Below, piece by piece: positions 34,826 through 46,299 of a stretch of DNA of 64,000 nucleotides. The translations under genes were made by a program, and so were the position numbers. The notes beneath the pieces were generated by a model. The model saw nothing but the letters and a program-made list of their open reading frames with translations, ran no database searches and was not told the origin of the DNA. This DNA is from Silurus meridionalis (lineage: Eukaryota > Chordata > Actinopteri > Siluriformes > Siluridae), in NCBI RefSeq assembly GCF_014805685.1, contig NC_060900.1, positions 3,776,601 to 3,840,600 on the forward strand, read 5' to 3'. Each line of letters begins with the position of its first letter. The stretch's first letter is position 1.

Positions 34826-35885
34826 GGGACGGCAAAGAAACAAAAAGCTGATTGCAAGAAGGGGGAAAGAGATGACCACAATCCAGCAGGGACTAAAACA
34901 CGATCGAAGCCTCCAACCCTGCCATGTTTGTCTTCTCTTTCTCCTTCAAGACCTTCAAAAATGTACAATAGCGTTCCATTTTCTCTTTCCGAATCTCAAT
35001 GGCACCACTTTACGGAAACAGGAGAGAGAGCAAACGTTTTTCTTAGAGTATAGCGTATATCCTTTAAATAAAAAAAATAAATAAATAAAATAAAAAAATA
35101 TATATATATTGCTCTCAGTATCACTACTTTGTCCAAGACTGTCACTACGTTTTATTTTTTTATTTTTTTTGTTTTTTCCTTCCAAAAAAAAAAAGATCAT
35201 TGTGCCTTTAGTCCTGCTTCATTCCATGTGTCTTATGTATTTCTGTGCTGATCCTGCATTTCCTGCTGTATAAACTCCACCAGTGGTAACGACATCCGAC
35301 GTGTCTGTGTTTGCATGTCACGAATATACAAGCGATCGAGGACCGTCTTAACCAGAGCATCCGCTTGGCCTCGTGTTTGCGTAACCCACCGAGCGCCACG
35401 CAAACGCCGTTGACTAACAAAACGCCGGCTTACACGATCGCATTCATTTACACAATTTTTTTTCCAGCACTTACCACATAACCGGTGCATACATTTAGTC
35501 TTAGACACTATCGGCTTCTGCAGTCCATTTAGTTTAGGACAGCACGTGGAAGCGAATCGCACGAGAGGAAGCGCAGAAGCATAGAACGTTCACCTGTAGG
35601 TCTTTTCATTTATTGCTTTTCCTTTGTACGTTTACATACTTGTATTAAAAAAAATCAATAATTGTGTATATAAATATATATATTGTGTGTGTGTGGGCAT
35701 ATATATATATATATATAATATAATATAAGAAAAACCTTATATCAGAGAATTTGTTTTATATTCTAGTATGAAATATGGTTTAAATTTGAAGAGAAAAAAA
35801 ATTAGTATTTGGGCACGTGCCAATATAATTTGGTAGTGTATATTCTAAGCCAAATAGACAAATAAAAGATACATTTACAACCAAA
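34826..35885 (+). other. rab7a: rab7 3'UTR with poly(A) signal
   Basis: Sequence after the rab7 stop is AT-rich and without supported coding potential. An AATAAA hexamer starts at 35861, giving a 3'UTR of about 1.05 kb. An apparent antisense reading frame at 35233-35562 has no recognisable domain and is treated as chance. A TA repeat lies at about 35699-35717. Confidence 0.6.
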
Positions 35886-36274
35886 CTGTTCAGTTTTTAA
35901 TAGAATGTCGAATGCATGTGCTTGCTTTTCTTTTTGTGTGTTTTTTCTTTTTTTGATTTGGATTCTTCTAGAACCAAAGTTCGGACAATCGTTTCAGTAG
36001 CAACAGTTGATTTACTGGAAATTAAATGGGGAGCATAAAAGAACAATTAAAAGCTAACTACAATATATTTTTATTTTTTTATTGGTATTCAACAAAGAAA
36101 ATTACAGATTTCGTTTTTCAGCGATGGGGAAAGGCTTCAGGATGGAGTGATGTAACATGGCCAGGTGTGTTCTTGCATTAACGTTAATAAGAAAGGTAAT
36201 CTGTATCTGAATCTGTATGTAATGAAACGCCTTAAATATTAGAAATTAGTAAATATATTTTACTTGTCACATAT

Positions 36275-36727
36275 ACACTGATCAGGCATAACATTGACAT
36301 TAGAACATTAAGAGCGGTGAAGTGAAGAACACTGATGATCTCTTTATCATGGCACCTGTGAGTGAGTGGATATATTTATTAGGCAGCAGGTGAACATTTT
36401 GTCCTTAAAGTTGACGTGTTGGAAGCAGGAAAAATGGGCAATCGTAAGGATTTGAGCGGGTTTGACAAATTGTGACGTCTAGACATCTGGGTCAGAGCAT
36501 CTCCAAAACTGCAGCTCTTGTGGGCTATTCCTGGTCTGCAGTGGTCAGAATCTATCAGAAGTGCTCCAAGGAAGGAACAGTGGTGGACCGGGGACATGGG
36601 GAGCAAAGGCTGGTCCGTGTGGTCAGATCCAACAGACGAGCTTCTGTAGCTCAAACTGCTGAAGAGGTTTTGGCAGGAACAGGGGACCAACACAATATCA
36701 GGTAGGTGGTCATAATGTTATGCCTCA
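36275..36727 (+). pseudogene. Family B Tc1-derived element with transposase HTH remnant
   Basis: Termini CACTGATCAGGCATAACATT and CATAATGTTATGCCT are inverted. The plus strand encodes TSRHLGQSISKTAALVGYSW, then YQKCSKEGTVVDRGHGEQRL. This matches the first DNA-binding helix-turn-helix of Tc1-like transposases. The catalytic domain is absent. Confidence 0.7.
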
Positions 36728-37760
36728 AGGGTGGAAGGTTGAAATTTTTCCTTTGTAAATCGCAGCTTGTTAGGGGTCAGAGCGCATGATGCAGCACCCC
36801 TAGAGCATAGAGGGTTAAGGGCCTTGCTCTAGGGCCCCAACAATGACAGCTTGGTGGTATTTGCACTTGGGGAAAAAAAAAGCACTTTATGCATCACTAT
36901 AAAATAACTAGATAAAGCCATCAAGTGAATGTTGACAGTTTTAATAATAAGAAACATGATTTACAGAGTCTGAGTGCTCACATGACCCAACACTAACTTT
37001 CTGGTCAGTGGTGATTAATGTAACTCCTTAACTTATAATAAATATGTTCATAAAGCATCCCGACGTAACAAGCATCGTGAGTGAAAACACTGCCGTTCTC
37101 GAAGCTTCAAACCGATTTCTGTGGCAACCTCCAGCACATGCAGAAGAACCAGCAGAATAATGTACATTGTGAGGTATAAGATAGTTGCAGCAAAGATCTT
37201 AGACTATTTATAGACCATTTCCTTCTAGCATTTTATTCTGGTTTAAGAAGGAAGTTAACCCCAATGTATCTTAGGGCAGTTCCGTTTTTAAAATTCTACA
37301 CTTGTACCACCAGGAACACATCATTCGAGCTTTCATCAATCCTCATGTGGTCGTAGAAAGAATAAGAAAATGGGAATAAATATTCAGAGTTAGAAATCTG
37401 AGTGCGTCTGAAATCAAACACAACCACTCTTTATGTGCACTGTTTAATCTGTACTCATGGTGTCATCATGCCTTTCTCACTCCTTCATGAAGGAAGATGG
37501 GAAAAATAAAACCCAGGAGCATACTGATGGCAGTCACGTTTGCAAATGGCATCTGAAAGCAAGAGAGGGGGATGGGGGGACATGTTTTCGCTGAGCCACG
37601 CTCGCATGCGGCCAACCTGAAGTAAGCAGACGTGGTCTTACAGTCCGGACATTTCCTAAACGTCCTCGTCGCGTGTGTTTCCCCGAACGTCAGGTTGCTG
37701 CTGTCAACGTGTGCTTTTGTGTTTGTGACTATTTATTTATATGTATGCTTGTAGCTTGTC
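36728..37760. other. Intergenic between rab7 and ubl4a
   Basis: Holds a repeat fragment at about 36775-36860 related to the arm at 8010-8080. Unique-looking sequence follows up to the ubl4a stop; it may include the ubl4a 3'UTR. Confidence 0.4.
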
Positions 37761-40700
37761 TCAGTCCATGTATGACATGTCCATTCCCTCTGCCTCGGGG
37801 TGCAGCAGGCGTCCAGCCAGGCGCTCGATATCGTCTAGGCTGAGCTGTCGGAGGGAACGTTCGTAATCCTGTACGCAAAAAATACAATCTTAATAACTTA
37901 TCACTAACGAAGGTATATCCCTAATCTGATTGGCCAGAAGGTGTTCCGTATTTACATTTTATCTCCACTTTAACTACATGGTTTGTGTACCTCGTCCACC
38001 ACTGTTTGTAAGGGGACGGTGAAGCTGAAGCTGTGTTTTCATACAACGAGAACTTTTTCGGACTTTTTGGTTTCACTATAAAACCATACGCTTGTTTTAT
38101 TGAAGTAAAAAGAGTCTGATGAATAACTATAACAGCAGAAACTAAAGTAATAAGGGACTTTCTGCAACATTAAACGTAACTATAAACAGATAAAAAATGT
38201 CATCATATGATCGTGTGCTGTAATATAAAAAGATTGATCATATTCATAAACAGTGAATCGGCAGCGATTTGAGGCGTAGCACAGCACTACAAGCTCACAC
38301 ACCCGAAGTGTTTAGTTCCTGAACTAAATCAGAATGAAGGCACAATATAAATATGGAACTGAAAGTACCTTAATTAGCTGTTCCTGGACTTTGGCTGCAT
38401 CTGCAGGACTGAAGTGTTTGGCCAGGATGGTGGACAGTAACTGCCATACTCCACTCCCAGTGCTGCTGCTACTGGAGTTACTGCCTACTGCCGAGCCGTT
38501 GTTTCTCTCTCCTGTTGGCCGCACCACCAGGTTCAGCTTGGCCTCTGGACCGATGGAGTAATCGCTCAGTCTGTATTCGTCTGCAAACACGAGGGTGTAT
38601 TTATTCATGAGAAATATTCACCAAGTTCACAAACTTGACTCCGATACGTGACTCCCCTAAAGAGACTCCCCTATAGTCTGCCTGGATTCGTACCTGCTAG
38701 GGCTTTTTTTTGCACAACTAATAATAAATATACATTCATTCAAATGTGCACTAAACTATCTAGTGTTGATCGTATTGCATTCTTAAGGAAAACAAACGTC
38801 TCTAACGTGACTCCCCACTAACCAGACCCCTCTAACCGGACTCTCCGCTAATCAGACCCCTCTAACTGGACTCTCCACTAATCAGACCTCTCTAACCTGA
38901 CTCCCCACTAATGAGACCATTTTAACCGGACTCCCCACTAATGAGCCCCCTCTAACCTGACTCCCCACTAATGAGCCCCTCTAACCGGACTCTCCACTAA
39001 TGAGACCCCTCTAACCGGACTCTCCACTAATCAGACCCCTCTAACCGGACTCTCCACTAATCAGACCGCTCTATCCTGACTCCCCAATAATGAGACCCCT
39101 CTAACCTGTCTCTTCAGTAACCATGGCTCTCTAACCTGACTCCCCACCAATGAGACCCCACTAACCCAACCCCTTTAACCTGACTCCCCACTAACGAGAG
39201 ACTAACCAGACACCACTAAGGTGACTCCTCTTTAGACTCCTCTTTTTGATTTGTACCTGCTAGGACTGTTCCTTTGTATATATGTAATCCTAAGATTCAT
39301 AAAGTTTGTTTTTTAATCAAAATGTACACTCAACTATATAATACACAAGATTATTGCATTCCTAAGAGGAACAAACTTGACCCCTTGAACACGTGATTCT
39401 CCCCTCTAAACATAACTCATCTTGGACAGTCTGAATTCGTACCTGCCAGGGCTTTTCCTTTATAGAGCAGCCGCTGTTGATGCGGCGGAATGTTCAAGCG
39501 CTCAAACACCAGTTCTTTCACTGTCAACACCTTCTCGTTTTCTGCAACCTGAGAAACAAGAAAAGCAGCAACAATGAAAAAGATAAATTCTCTAGAATTC
39601 ACAAGTCATTTCTATTGTCATGATTGCAGTTGGACATGCAAATGTAATTCTTTTTACAATTTACAACTTCACAATCCAGATGTTTGTCACTTTGCCAGGG
39701 TTTTCCATTGTATGCTTCAATATGTGTCTGTGTGTAAATATTACTCAGAACTTGCTATCGATTATTTTAGTAATCCAGTATTCTAATAATTATTCATTCA
39801 ATTAATCGGATAAGTAGTAGGTTTTCTTTATTAAACAGAAATACTAAATCTACAAGAGAAACAAGTCTCATAAAATCAACAAAATATATAACAAAACATT
39901 TTATTGCTGAAATTGCACACAAGATTATATGTGAAAACTAAATCCATTTAGTGCATCAAAATTCATTTTGCAGTATCCTCTGTGTTACAGTTCCAGAGCA
40001 GTTCAGAGTTTAGCGGGTGGTGCGTCAGTCATAATGGTCCGTGGGGAAACACGGAATTAATTTGCCTCAATGCTCAATGAATGTTTTCAGCCCTACTCAG
40101 AACAACAAACTACCCAGCAACCAATTTTGGACTTCTGTTTGACAATTATGCATGTATACTTCCTGATGTCAAACAATTAACCCAGAAGACTTCAGGTTTG
40201 GTTTAGAAGCTCAGTTTAATATTATTAGATCATTTTAGTGATTGTGTTTTCTTTGAATCCAAGTTCATCACAATGAACAAATCTTTTTTTTTGAGTAATT
40301 TAGCTCATTTCATTCCTTTGATCAAAAATAAAATGTTATATTTTCAATAACAGATACCACAACACGTCTACATACTCCAAATTTGACTAAAAGTTTAAAA
40401 TATTTAAATATGCCAATGCAACCAAGGACAAATGATGATAAACACAATGATTAGTGGATTAGCGGTCCTCCGGTTCGAGTCGTTCGTTCTTTGTCACGTG
40501 ACTCCCTTAGACGCTACACAGTGCAGTAGGTCAGTTTTTTGTGTCCGAATCATGACATCACTGTTACGGTTATGTGAGTCACGTGACAAAAGAACGAACG
40601 ACTCGAACTAGAGGACTCCTGAGACGAACTAAAGTCACGTGACAAAGAACGAACGACTCGAACCAGAGGACTCGAGATGAACTACTCAATTCTGTTTCCT

Positions 40701-41136
40701 GTACATGAACTCTTTAAAATGACTCGTTCTTCTGAATCACAATAAAACACTGGAACAATAAAACACTGAGTTGAAATAACCACATAGATATTGAATTAGT
40801 GCACTACATGGAAGTCATGTGAATAATGTCTCCTACAATCTACATAGTCCACTAGATATCATATACTGCATTGTTTGAGACAGGTTAGCTTCCTATTGTT
40901 GTTGTTATTATTATTATTATTATTATTATAAACTGTACTGACCCGCTTATGTGTCTCTTTTCGCATTACAATTACAGCTAGCCTATTAGCCCGAAAGCTA
41001 CATATTCACAAAGCAGAGATATGTCCTAGCGAGCTAGCTAGCCACAGAAATGGACTTATGGACATATAAAGCTCAATGCTACACCCACCTGGACGCTACA
41101 TTCTTTGCCCTGGAGAGGTTTCACTGTCAAGATCAT
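37761..41136 (-). CDS. ubl4a: Ubiquitin-like protein 4A, 4 exons, intact
   Basis: Ubl4a/Get5 is part of the BAG6 complex, which handles tail-anchored membrane proteins in the cytosol. Exons are 41136-41089, 39548-39443, 38580-38369 and 37868-37761, with GT-AG junctions and matching phases: 474 nt and 157 aa, the same length as human UBL4A. The N-terminal ubiquitin-like domain (MILTVKPLQGKECSVQ, then RLSDYSIGPEAKLNLVV) is followed by a Ser/Gly-rich linker. The C-terminal TUGS/Get5-type helical region carries VWQLLSTILAKHFSPADA and DYERSLRQLSLDDIERLAGR. Intron 2 holds a minisatellite and duplicated donor-site fragments. Intron 1 holds a fold-back repeat. Confidence 0.95.
38795..39220. repeat. 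About 30-bp minisatellite in ubl4a intron 2
   Basis: Roughly 14 units of CTAACCGGACTCTCCACTAA followed by TCAGACCCCT, with variants (CTGACTCCCC, ATGAGACC). Fragments of the same unit flank it on both sides. Confidence 0.85.
40466..40690. repeat. Fold-back repeat with CACGTG boxes in ubl4a intron 1
   Basis: GGTTCGAGTCGTTCGTTCTT (40471) pairs with AAGAACGAACGACTCGAACT (about 40590). A second right-hand copy follows at about 40645. Each arm includes GTCACGTGAC. It looks like a palindromic MITE. Confidence 0.7.
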
Positions 41137-41535
41137 CTTGACAGTTGATTAATAAAACGAACTGTAGCGACTTTTTCAGCGTTAGCTTCCAACGAGAAGC
41201 TTCTCGCGGTTGTGACGCCACATCCGGTCTGGGATTGGCTAGTGCGACTAGCAAACTCTGCAAACTAGCGAATCAGAGTGCGGGAAACTAGACTTATCGT
41301 ATACAGTGTGGAATAAAAATGAACAACCGATTGAATGTTGTCATGAGCGAATATTCTTGATGCTGCTGCGTCCCACTCAAACGCGAAACTCGTTCCCCCC
41401 TAACTTGGAATTCCGACCCGGAAAGCCGATTAGGTTGTAGTGTCCTGGGTTGACCCTATTCACACCGCGCATGCGCAACGTCTAGCTCCAACGACTTCGA
41501 CCCTGTCGTGTTAACCGAATGACGTCATTTTAACA
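41137..41535 (-). promoter_or_regulatory. ubl4a CpG-rich promoter, possibly bidirectional
   Basis: Next to the ubl4a start are an inverted CCAAT (GGGATTGGCT near 41230-41240), an ETS-like ACATCCGG and a CRE-like TGACGCCA. Further away are a perfect NRF1-type palindrome GCGCATGCGC at 41467-41476 and a perfect CRE TGACGTCA at 41520-41527. No plus-strand gene was recognised starting here, so bidirectionality is only a possibility. Confidence 0.6.
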
Positions 41536-41539
41536 TGGC

Positions 41540-41784
41540 CGCTCATATAATAACTATCAACCCACTGCTTTTTAGATCAAGCAACACAGCAGCATGGCGT
41601 GGAGGAATGATCAGAAACGCATAATGTTAGATGGAGGTCTTTACTGTTTTTCAAACAGCTTGACAAATCTGACTCCATGATTCCAAACTTCCCAGTTAAA
41701 TTAAATACAGGATTATTTTTTAAGAAATGCACAAAAATGCAGTGTTGGTTCATTAAGGGGACTTGGTTCTTCAAAACTTCAAAT
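41540..41784. other. Unassigned DNA left of the TTAACG-family relative
   Basis: No gene or recognisable repeat boundary was seen. Confidence 0.35.
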
Positions 41785-42290
41785 CGTTTTTTAATTAAAA
41801 AATATAAATAAATATAAAAGCCGAGTTATTAATACTAATAATGCAATACACATTTACAACGTTATATTAAAAAAAGATATATACTGTATATAAAAGGTAT
41901 ATATACAAATTTACTCCAGCTAAAATTAATTTTCATTCACTTAACATTTGTTTTACCAATGCACCAAGTCTCAAATCAAGCACCAAAATCCCTTTAGATC
42001 CACACATCTGGCAAATAAAACCATTCATGTGGAAATATAGCAAAAGTTCCGTTTGGTGTCCTGATGATTTCCGTAAATTAAAATAATAAACACTAATAAT
42101 AAACAAATTTGCATAAAGCATCCATTTTTGTACATGGCCATGTATTAAAAACTTGAAAAGTATTCATTTCAGGTACATTTCAAACTTATAAAAATGTGCG
42201 ATTAAGTTGCCATTAATCGTGAGTTAACTCATGACAATCGTGCGATTAATTGCGATCAAATATTTTTAATCGACTGACAGCCCTAATATA
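41785..42290. mobile_element. Relative of the 22240-22810 inverted-repeat element
   Basis: AAATATAAATAAATATAAAAG and TTGCGATCAAATATTTTTAATCG blocks match the family. The termini are degraded. Confidence 0.4.
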
Positions 42291-44289
42291 GTATATACAT
42301 GTGACAATAGATTGAACAACTCTGACCAAAGGACTCATGAGATTAAATACTCAGTTCTGTTTCCTGTGGAGATTTTGCGATGCTTTGCTTATACGCATCC
42401 AGTGGAAAATAAAAGAATCACTCTTTGAGACTAATTTTTCTTCTGAGTCACATTTAAGACCCCTCACTACGAAACACTGCCCTATCAGAATCTGATGAAA
42501 ACTGAATTATCTTTTATTTTTTTACCATGAATATGTTGAAATTTTTTTCCAATAGTCTAATCCGCTCATTTCATAGCTTTTCTCTCAGTTGCGCTGCTTC
42601 CAGTTGTGTATGTTTATGATGACTTTCTATCCAATCATATTTCAGCCATCACTTGTTGCCAAGGTCAAAGAAATCTGCTTTGAGGCCTTCAGAATCAACA
42701 GCCCAGGTGCTTAAATGCATGACAATGAAGCTGTTGCTTTAACCAATCACATTTTGAGTTGGAAGAACAGAGGCCCTCTAGCAGGCGTACAGTAATATTG
42801 CCATTTTCATGTCCTTTGATTGGACATTTAGATACTAGTCAGAGCTCGCAAACGACATCTGTAGTTCAAAAGATTTTAAGGACCATTTACACATTTTTGC
42901 GTCTTCTTCTATGCAGAATTTGCACAAAAGAGACAATTCGCCTTCATTTCAAAATCCCCAGAAAAACAATTTTTTTTTCTGTGGTTGAAGAACTCAAAAG
43001 GTACTACAGAAATTCACAGAAAAACAGGGGTGGGGTGTATTTTTGAAAAATAATCATTGTTGCAGTTGGGTGGATTTCATAATCAAGTTGATTACTTTCA
43101 CACTACACATTTTTATACATTTATAGTTACATTTTAAGGTTGTCAAGGCTCATTGAAATAAATTGATAAGATTGATACGAGGGACCTCTTATCAATCGTG
43201 TTACAGCAATCCCTCAAAAAACGATTTTTTTTGGCAAAAAAATGCTTTATTAATGGAATGATTAAATAAACCTGTCATACTATTAAGACCCCCAAAGTTT
43301 ATCATTTTGAAGATGTTCATTTGTTGGAACCTTTATTACAGTTTTACATCTGATTGTTACAAAGTTCTGACACACAAGACGCCAATATTGTTGAATAAGT
43401 GATACGTCTTTAAGGTATTACTTATGCACATATTAAATGTAGGACATCCACTATATAAAAATCTGTCAGAACGGCTTTTATAACAATTAACAAACCTATT
43501 CTTCTCATGGATATAAAACATATATTTCAGATCTCTTTCCCTGTTTATGTTAAATAATAATATGAAAACAGACAGAAAGGTTCATTCACATTCTGCACCG
43601 CAGACACATTTTTAAATTTTTTTCTCACACTCACACACACCAATAAACACCATAGTCATGTTGGGGAAAGGACAAAATCTTTAATTCATCTTTGGTACCA
43701 ATTACCATTATCCATTACCATTGTAAAATGACATGATCATCATCATCATAATTTTCTAGCAATAATTTGTAAGTTTAAAAAACAGTTAAAAGAAAGGTCA
43801 TTAAAACAAACACAAAATATAACTATTTACTTTTACAACCCTTAAGAATCAGAAATAAGTCAGAAAAAAAAGAGGATAGGTGACAATTATGTAATATTTA
43901 AAAGAAAAAAACATTTTCTACATTTTCAAAGCAGGTTACTTTTCAGACTAGAGAAAATTGTAGTTATTACATAAGAAACTGTAAAGATATTGCAGTGATT
44001 ATCTAAAAAGTGAATAACACAGGGCTGGGCGATAGAATTGTACATACATATTGTTTGTTTATTTTCTTTTTTTTTTGGCTTTTATAGTGTCAAAATTTTT
44101 TTTTTTTATATATTTTCATCCAGTCTCTTGTTGAAAATGTTAGTGACTGCTGAATCAAATATTTCATGCTTTCTCATCAAAAAGAGCAATATTTTTGTTT
44201 CTTTGTCGGTGAAACCGAACACCCTATTTCATACTGCGTATTTATAATCATTTCATAATGGTTTTCGAATGTTCCATATCTCCCAGCCC
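42291..44289. other. Intergenic ubl4a-b2m, no gene recognised
   Basis: AT-rich with dispersed repeat-like blocks (for example 42650-42860). The frame at 42759-43046 shows no family motif. T-rich tracts lie near 44060-44108. Confidence 0.4.
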
Positions 44290-44383
44290 GATACAGACAG
44301 ATATACAGACTTTATTTTACTGAGGACAGATGAATTGATGGTTTGTATGTGCGATAATAGAAACAGTGGAGAGACCCGGAATC
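44290..44383 (-). other. b2m: b2m 3'UTR exon and poly(A) signal
   Basis: On the minus strand an acceptor CTACAG precedes ATTCCGGGTC at about 44383, and AATAAA lies at 44316-44311. This matches the separate non-coding last exon known from B2M genes. Confidence 0.6.
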
Positions 44384-44503
44384 TGTAGAGGAATAATAAA
44401 AAAAAGAAAACTGTAATTTTTTTATTCATTTGTGCAAATAGAATAAAATATTCAGTGTATTGATGCCTTTAGAACATTTTGATACTTACGAAGAGCAGGA
44501 GTT

Positions 44504-45136
44504 TTACATGTCTGGCTCTGTAAGGGAGAAAAAAAAAAAATCTTAAAAAAAGCTTTATGAGTCTTATAACTGAAAGTGCAACAAAAGAAACAAAATATAT
44601 GTAAAGGATTATTTAACATCTTACCCCATGTGATAGTCTTTTTCTCCGCCAGGTGTCGGACATCGCAGGTGTATGTATCACCGCTGGCGGGCTTAAAGGG
44701 CACACTTTTGGTCAAATGAAACTTCCATCCCTGCTCAAAGGCCAGGTCGGTCTGCTTGGCATTTGGAATCTCCTGACCATTCTTCATCAGTTTGATTTCA
44801 ATGTCTGGGGGGTGGAAGTCGCTTACGTGGCAGATCAGCGTGTTATCTTTGCCAAATTCACCAGGGTTACGGCTGTAAACCTGGATTTTAGGTGGAGCTA
44901 GAGATGAAGATACACATGCATGATTATACCAGATAGACCTGGGTGGTACAAGGATCTTATTTAGGCATGGAACACCGTCACAAGCATGATCATCATAGTG
45001 GCAGTGTTGCTCCGGTGTATCCGGAATGATTGTTTCACATTGTGGTTGTTGTTTAAACACTAAAACAATGCTTGAGTATTAAGTTTCTGGATCGAAAGAG
45101 TTTTTCAAAATCTTGTTTCGCTGTATAACTGAGGCA

Positions 45137-45185
<49 letters not shown>

Positions 45186-45984
45186 CAAATCAAATCAAAT
45201 TTTATGACATGCAGTGAAATGCTTTATTTGACTGTCCGGCATGAGGGAATAGGATGGGGGAAAAAAAACAAAGAAAAAAGAAGGCTATCTATCTATCGAT
45301 CTATCGATCTATCTATGTTTGTTTATTTATACACATATGATTGAGCCCAATCCTGTTTAGCAAAATTTTACTTTTTTTTTTTTTTGCAAATTCATTAGAA
45401 CTTTTTGAAATATTGTTTTTAAAATAATTAGATTTTTAAATTAATAATTTTATAATTCTGGTGTTTGACTGGTTTAGAGTTTTATAAGAATTGTATTTTT
45501 TTTGTTATAATTTTTTCATTCTCTCTACACAAAGCCAACGCTGTGGACAAAACCTAAAGTGAAAGTAAATTTGGGGGAATTTTCCAAACACTCGTGTTTG
45601 GGGTCAAACAGCTCATTAGAAAACAAAGCATACTGTATTAATCACATGTAAATTTATTTAAATGTTTGTTAAATATTAAAGAGTTTCAATGTATATATAT
45701 ATTTTTATATCTCTACACAGGGAAGTAGCTCAAAACAAAGACAACTGCGCCACAAATGGACGAAACGAGCATTTAATAGTTATTACAATAATACATGAAT
45801 GTTCAAAGAAGGATTTTAATGAAAATTCTGAATAACAGTAATATTTATAAATACAAACCAATATCCACGACATCGCAGTATCAGGCCTATTATAGAAAGC
45901 CACCAGGAAATCATACTTACAATTCTTAGCGAAGGCGTTTGCGCTGAAAACAGCGATCACCAAGAAAGACAGCAGAAGACGCAT
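44504..45984 (-). CDS. b2m: Beta-2-microglobulin, 3 coding exons, intact
   Basis: Invariant light chain of MHC class I. Coding exons are 45984-45921 (signal peptide MRLLLSFLVIAVFSANAFA), 44897-44625 (whole Ig C1 domain) and 44517-44504, which supplies only the last residues EPDM and the stop. The total is 351 nt and 116 aa, typical for fish B2m. The C1 domain begins PPKIQVYSRNPGEFGK and shows the Ig cysteines in LICHVSDFHP and TYTCDVRH. Exon 3 is cut by a donor at 44490|44489. A further 3'UTR exon begins at about 44383 with an AATAAA at 44316-44311, the same exon plan as mammalian B2M. The domain could be confused with an MHC class II alpha C1 domain, but the VYSRNPGEF and W-E-P-D-M end identify B2m. 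Confidence 0.95.
45133..45306. repeat. (TATC)n tetranucleotide repeat, interrupted
   Basis: TCTA/TATC units at 45138-45186 and again near 45287-45314. They flank a repeat fragment starting CAAATCAAATCAAATTTTATG. Located in the first b2m intron. Confidence 0.85.
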
Positions 45985-46084
45985 GTTTTCAAATGAATTT
46001 CGATATAAGTTTGTTATAAATAAATTGATTTCCGCTTAAAAAACAGCTGGGCTGGTGTCACGGATCTCCTAAACCACTACCGAC

Positions 46085-46215
46085 TCCTCAAAGCTTGAAG
46101 GAAAATGAAGCGAAAGTTCCCACCTCTGTAACATTATGTTGACTAAGCTCCGCCCCCTTTTGAATTTACAGCCAATCAGAACGACTCGCGCTGCTGTTTC
46201 CAAGCAGATAATGCG
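46085..46215 (-). promoter_or_regulatory. b2m promoter: ISRE-like and X/Y-box-like elements
   Basis: Reading the minus strand, CTTGGAAACAGCAG (about 46190-46205) resembles an X box. It is followed by CTGATTGGCT (about 46170-46180), a perfect inverted-CCAAT Y box. Nearer the gene, ACTTTCGCTTCATTTTCC (about 46096-46114) resembles an ISRE. A GC box (GGGGGCGGAG) lies between. The set matches the SXY/ISRE logic known for MHC class I and B2M promoters (RFX/NF-Y/CIITA-NLRC5 and IRF). Confidence 0.55.
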
Positions 46216-46299
46216 AGTGAAGGTTTGCTTCTGGTACTGCAAACAGGGCGCGCGCGTGTTTTTGGGGAAAGCACGTGACCCTGTTTGAGGCTTCTTTTC

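Noticed and set aside
35233..35562. 109-codon antisense frame in the rab7 3'UTR
   Set aside because: No recognisable domain, no splice or promoter context, and it lies inside a UTR on the opposite strand.
44625..44897. Ig C1 domain considered as MHC class II alpha
   Set aside because: No alpha-1 or transmembrane exon is present, and the sequence and exon plan match B2m.
44452..45060. 202-codon minus-strand frame as one b2m protein
   Set aside because: It reads through two introns. Splice sites and the known B2m end W-E-P-D-M define shorter exons.
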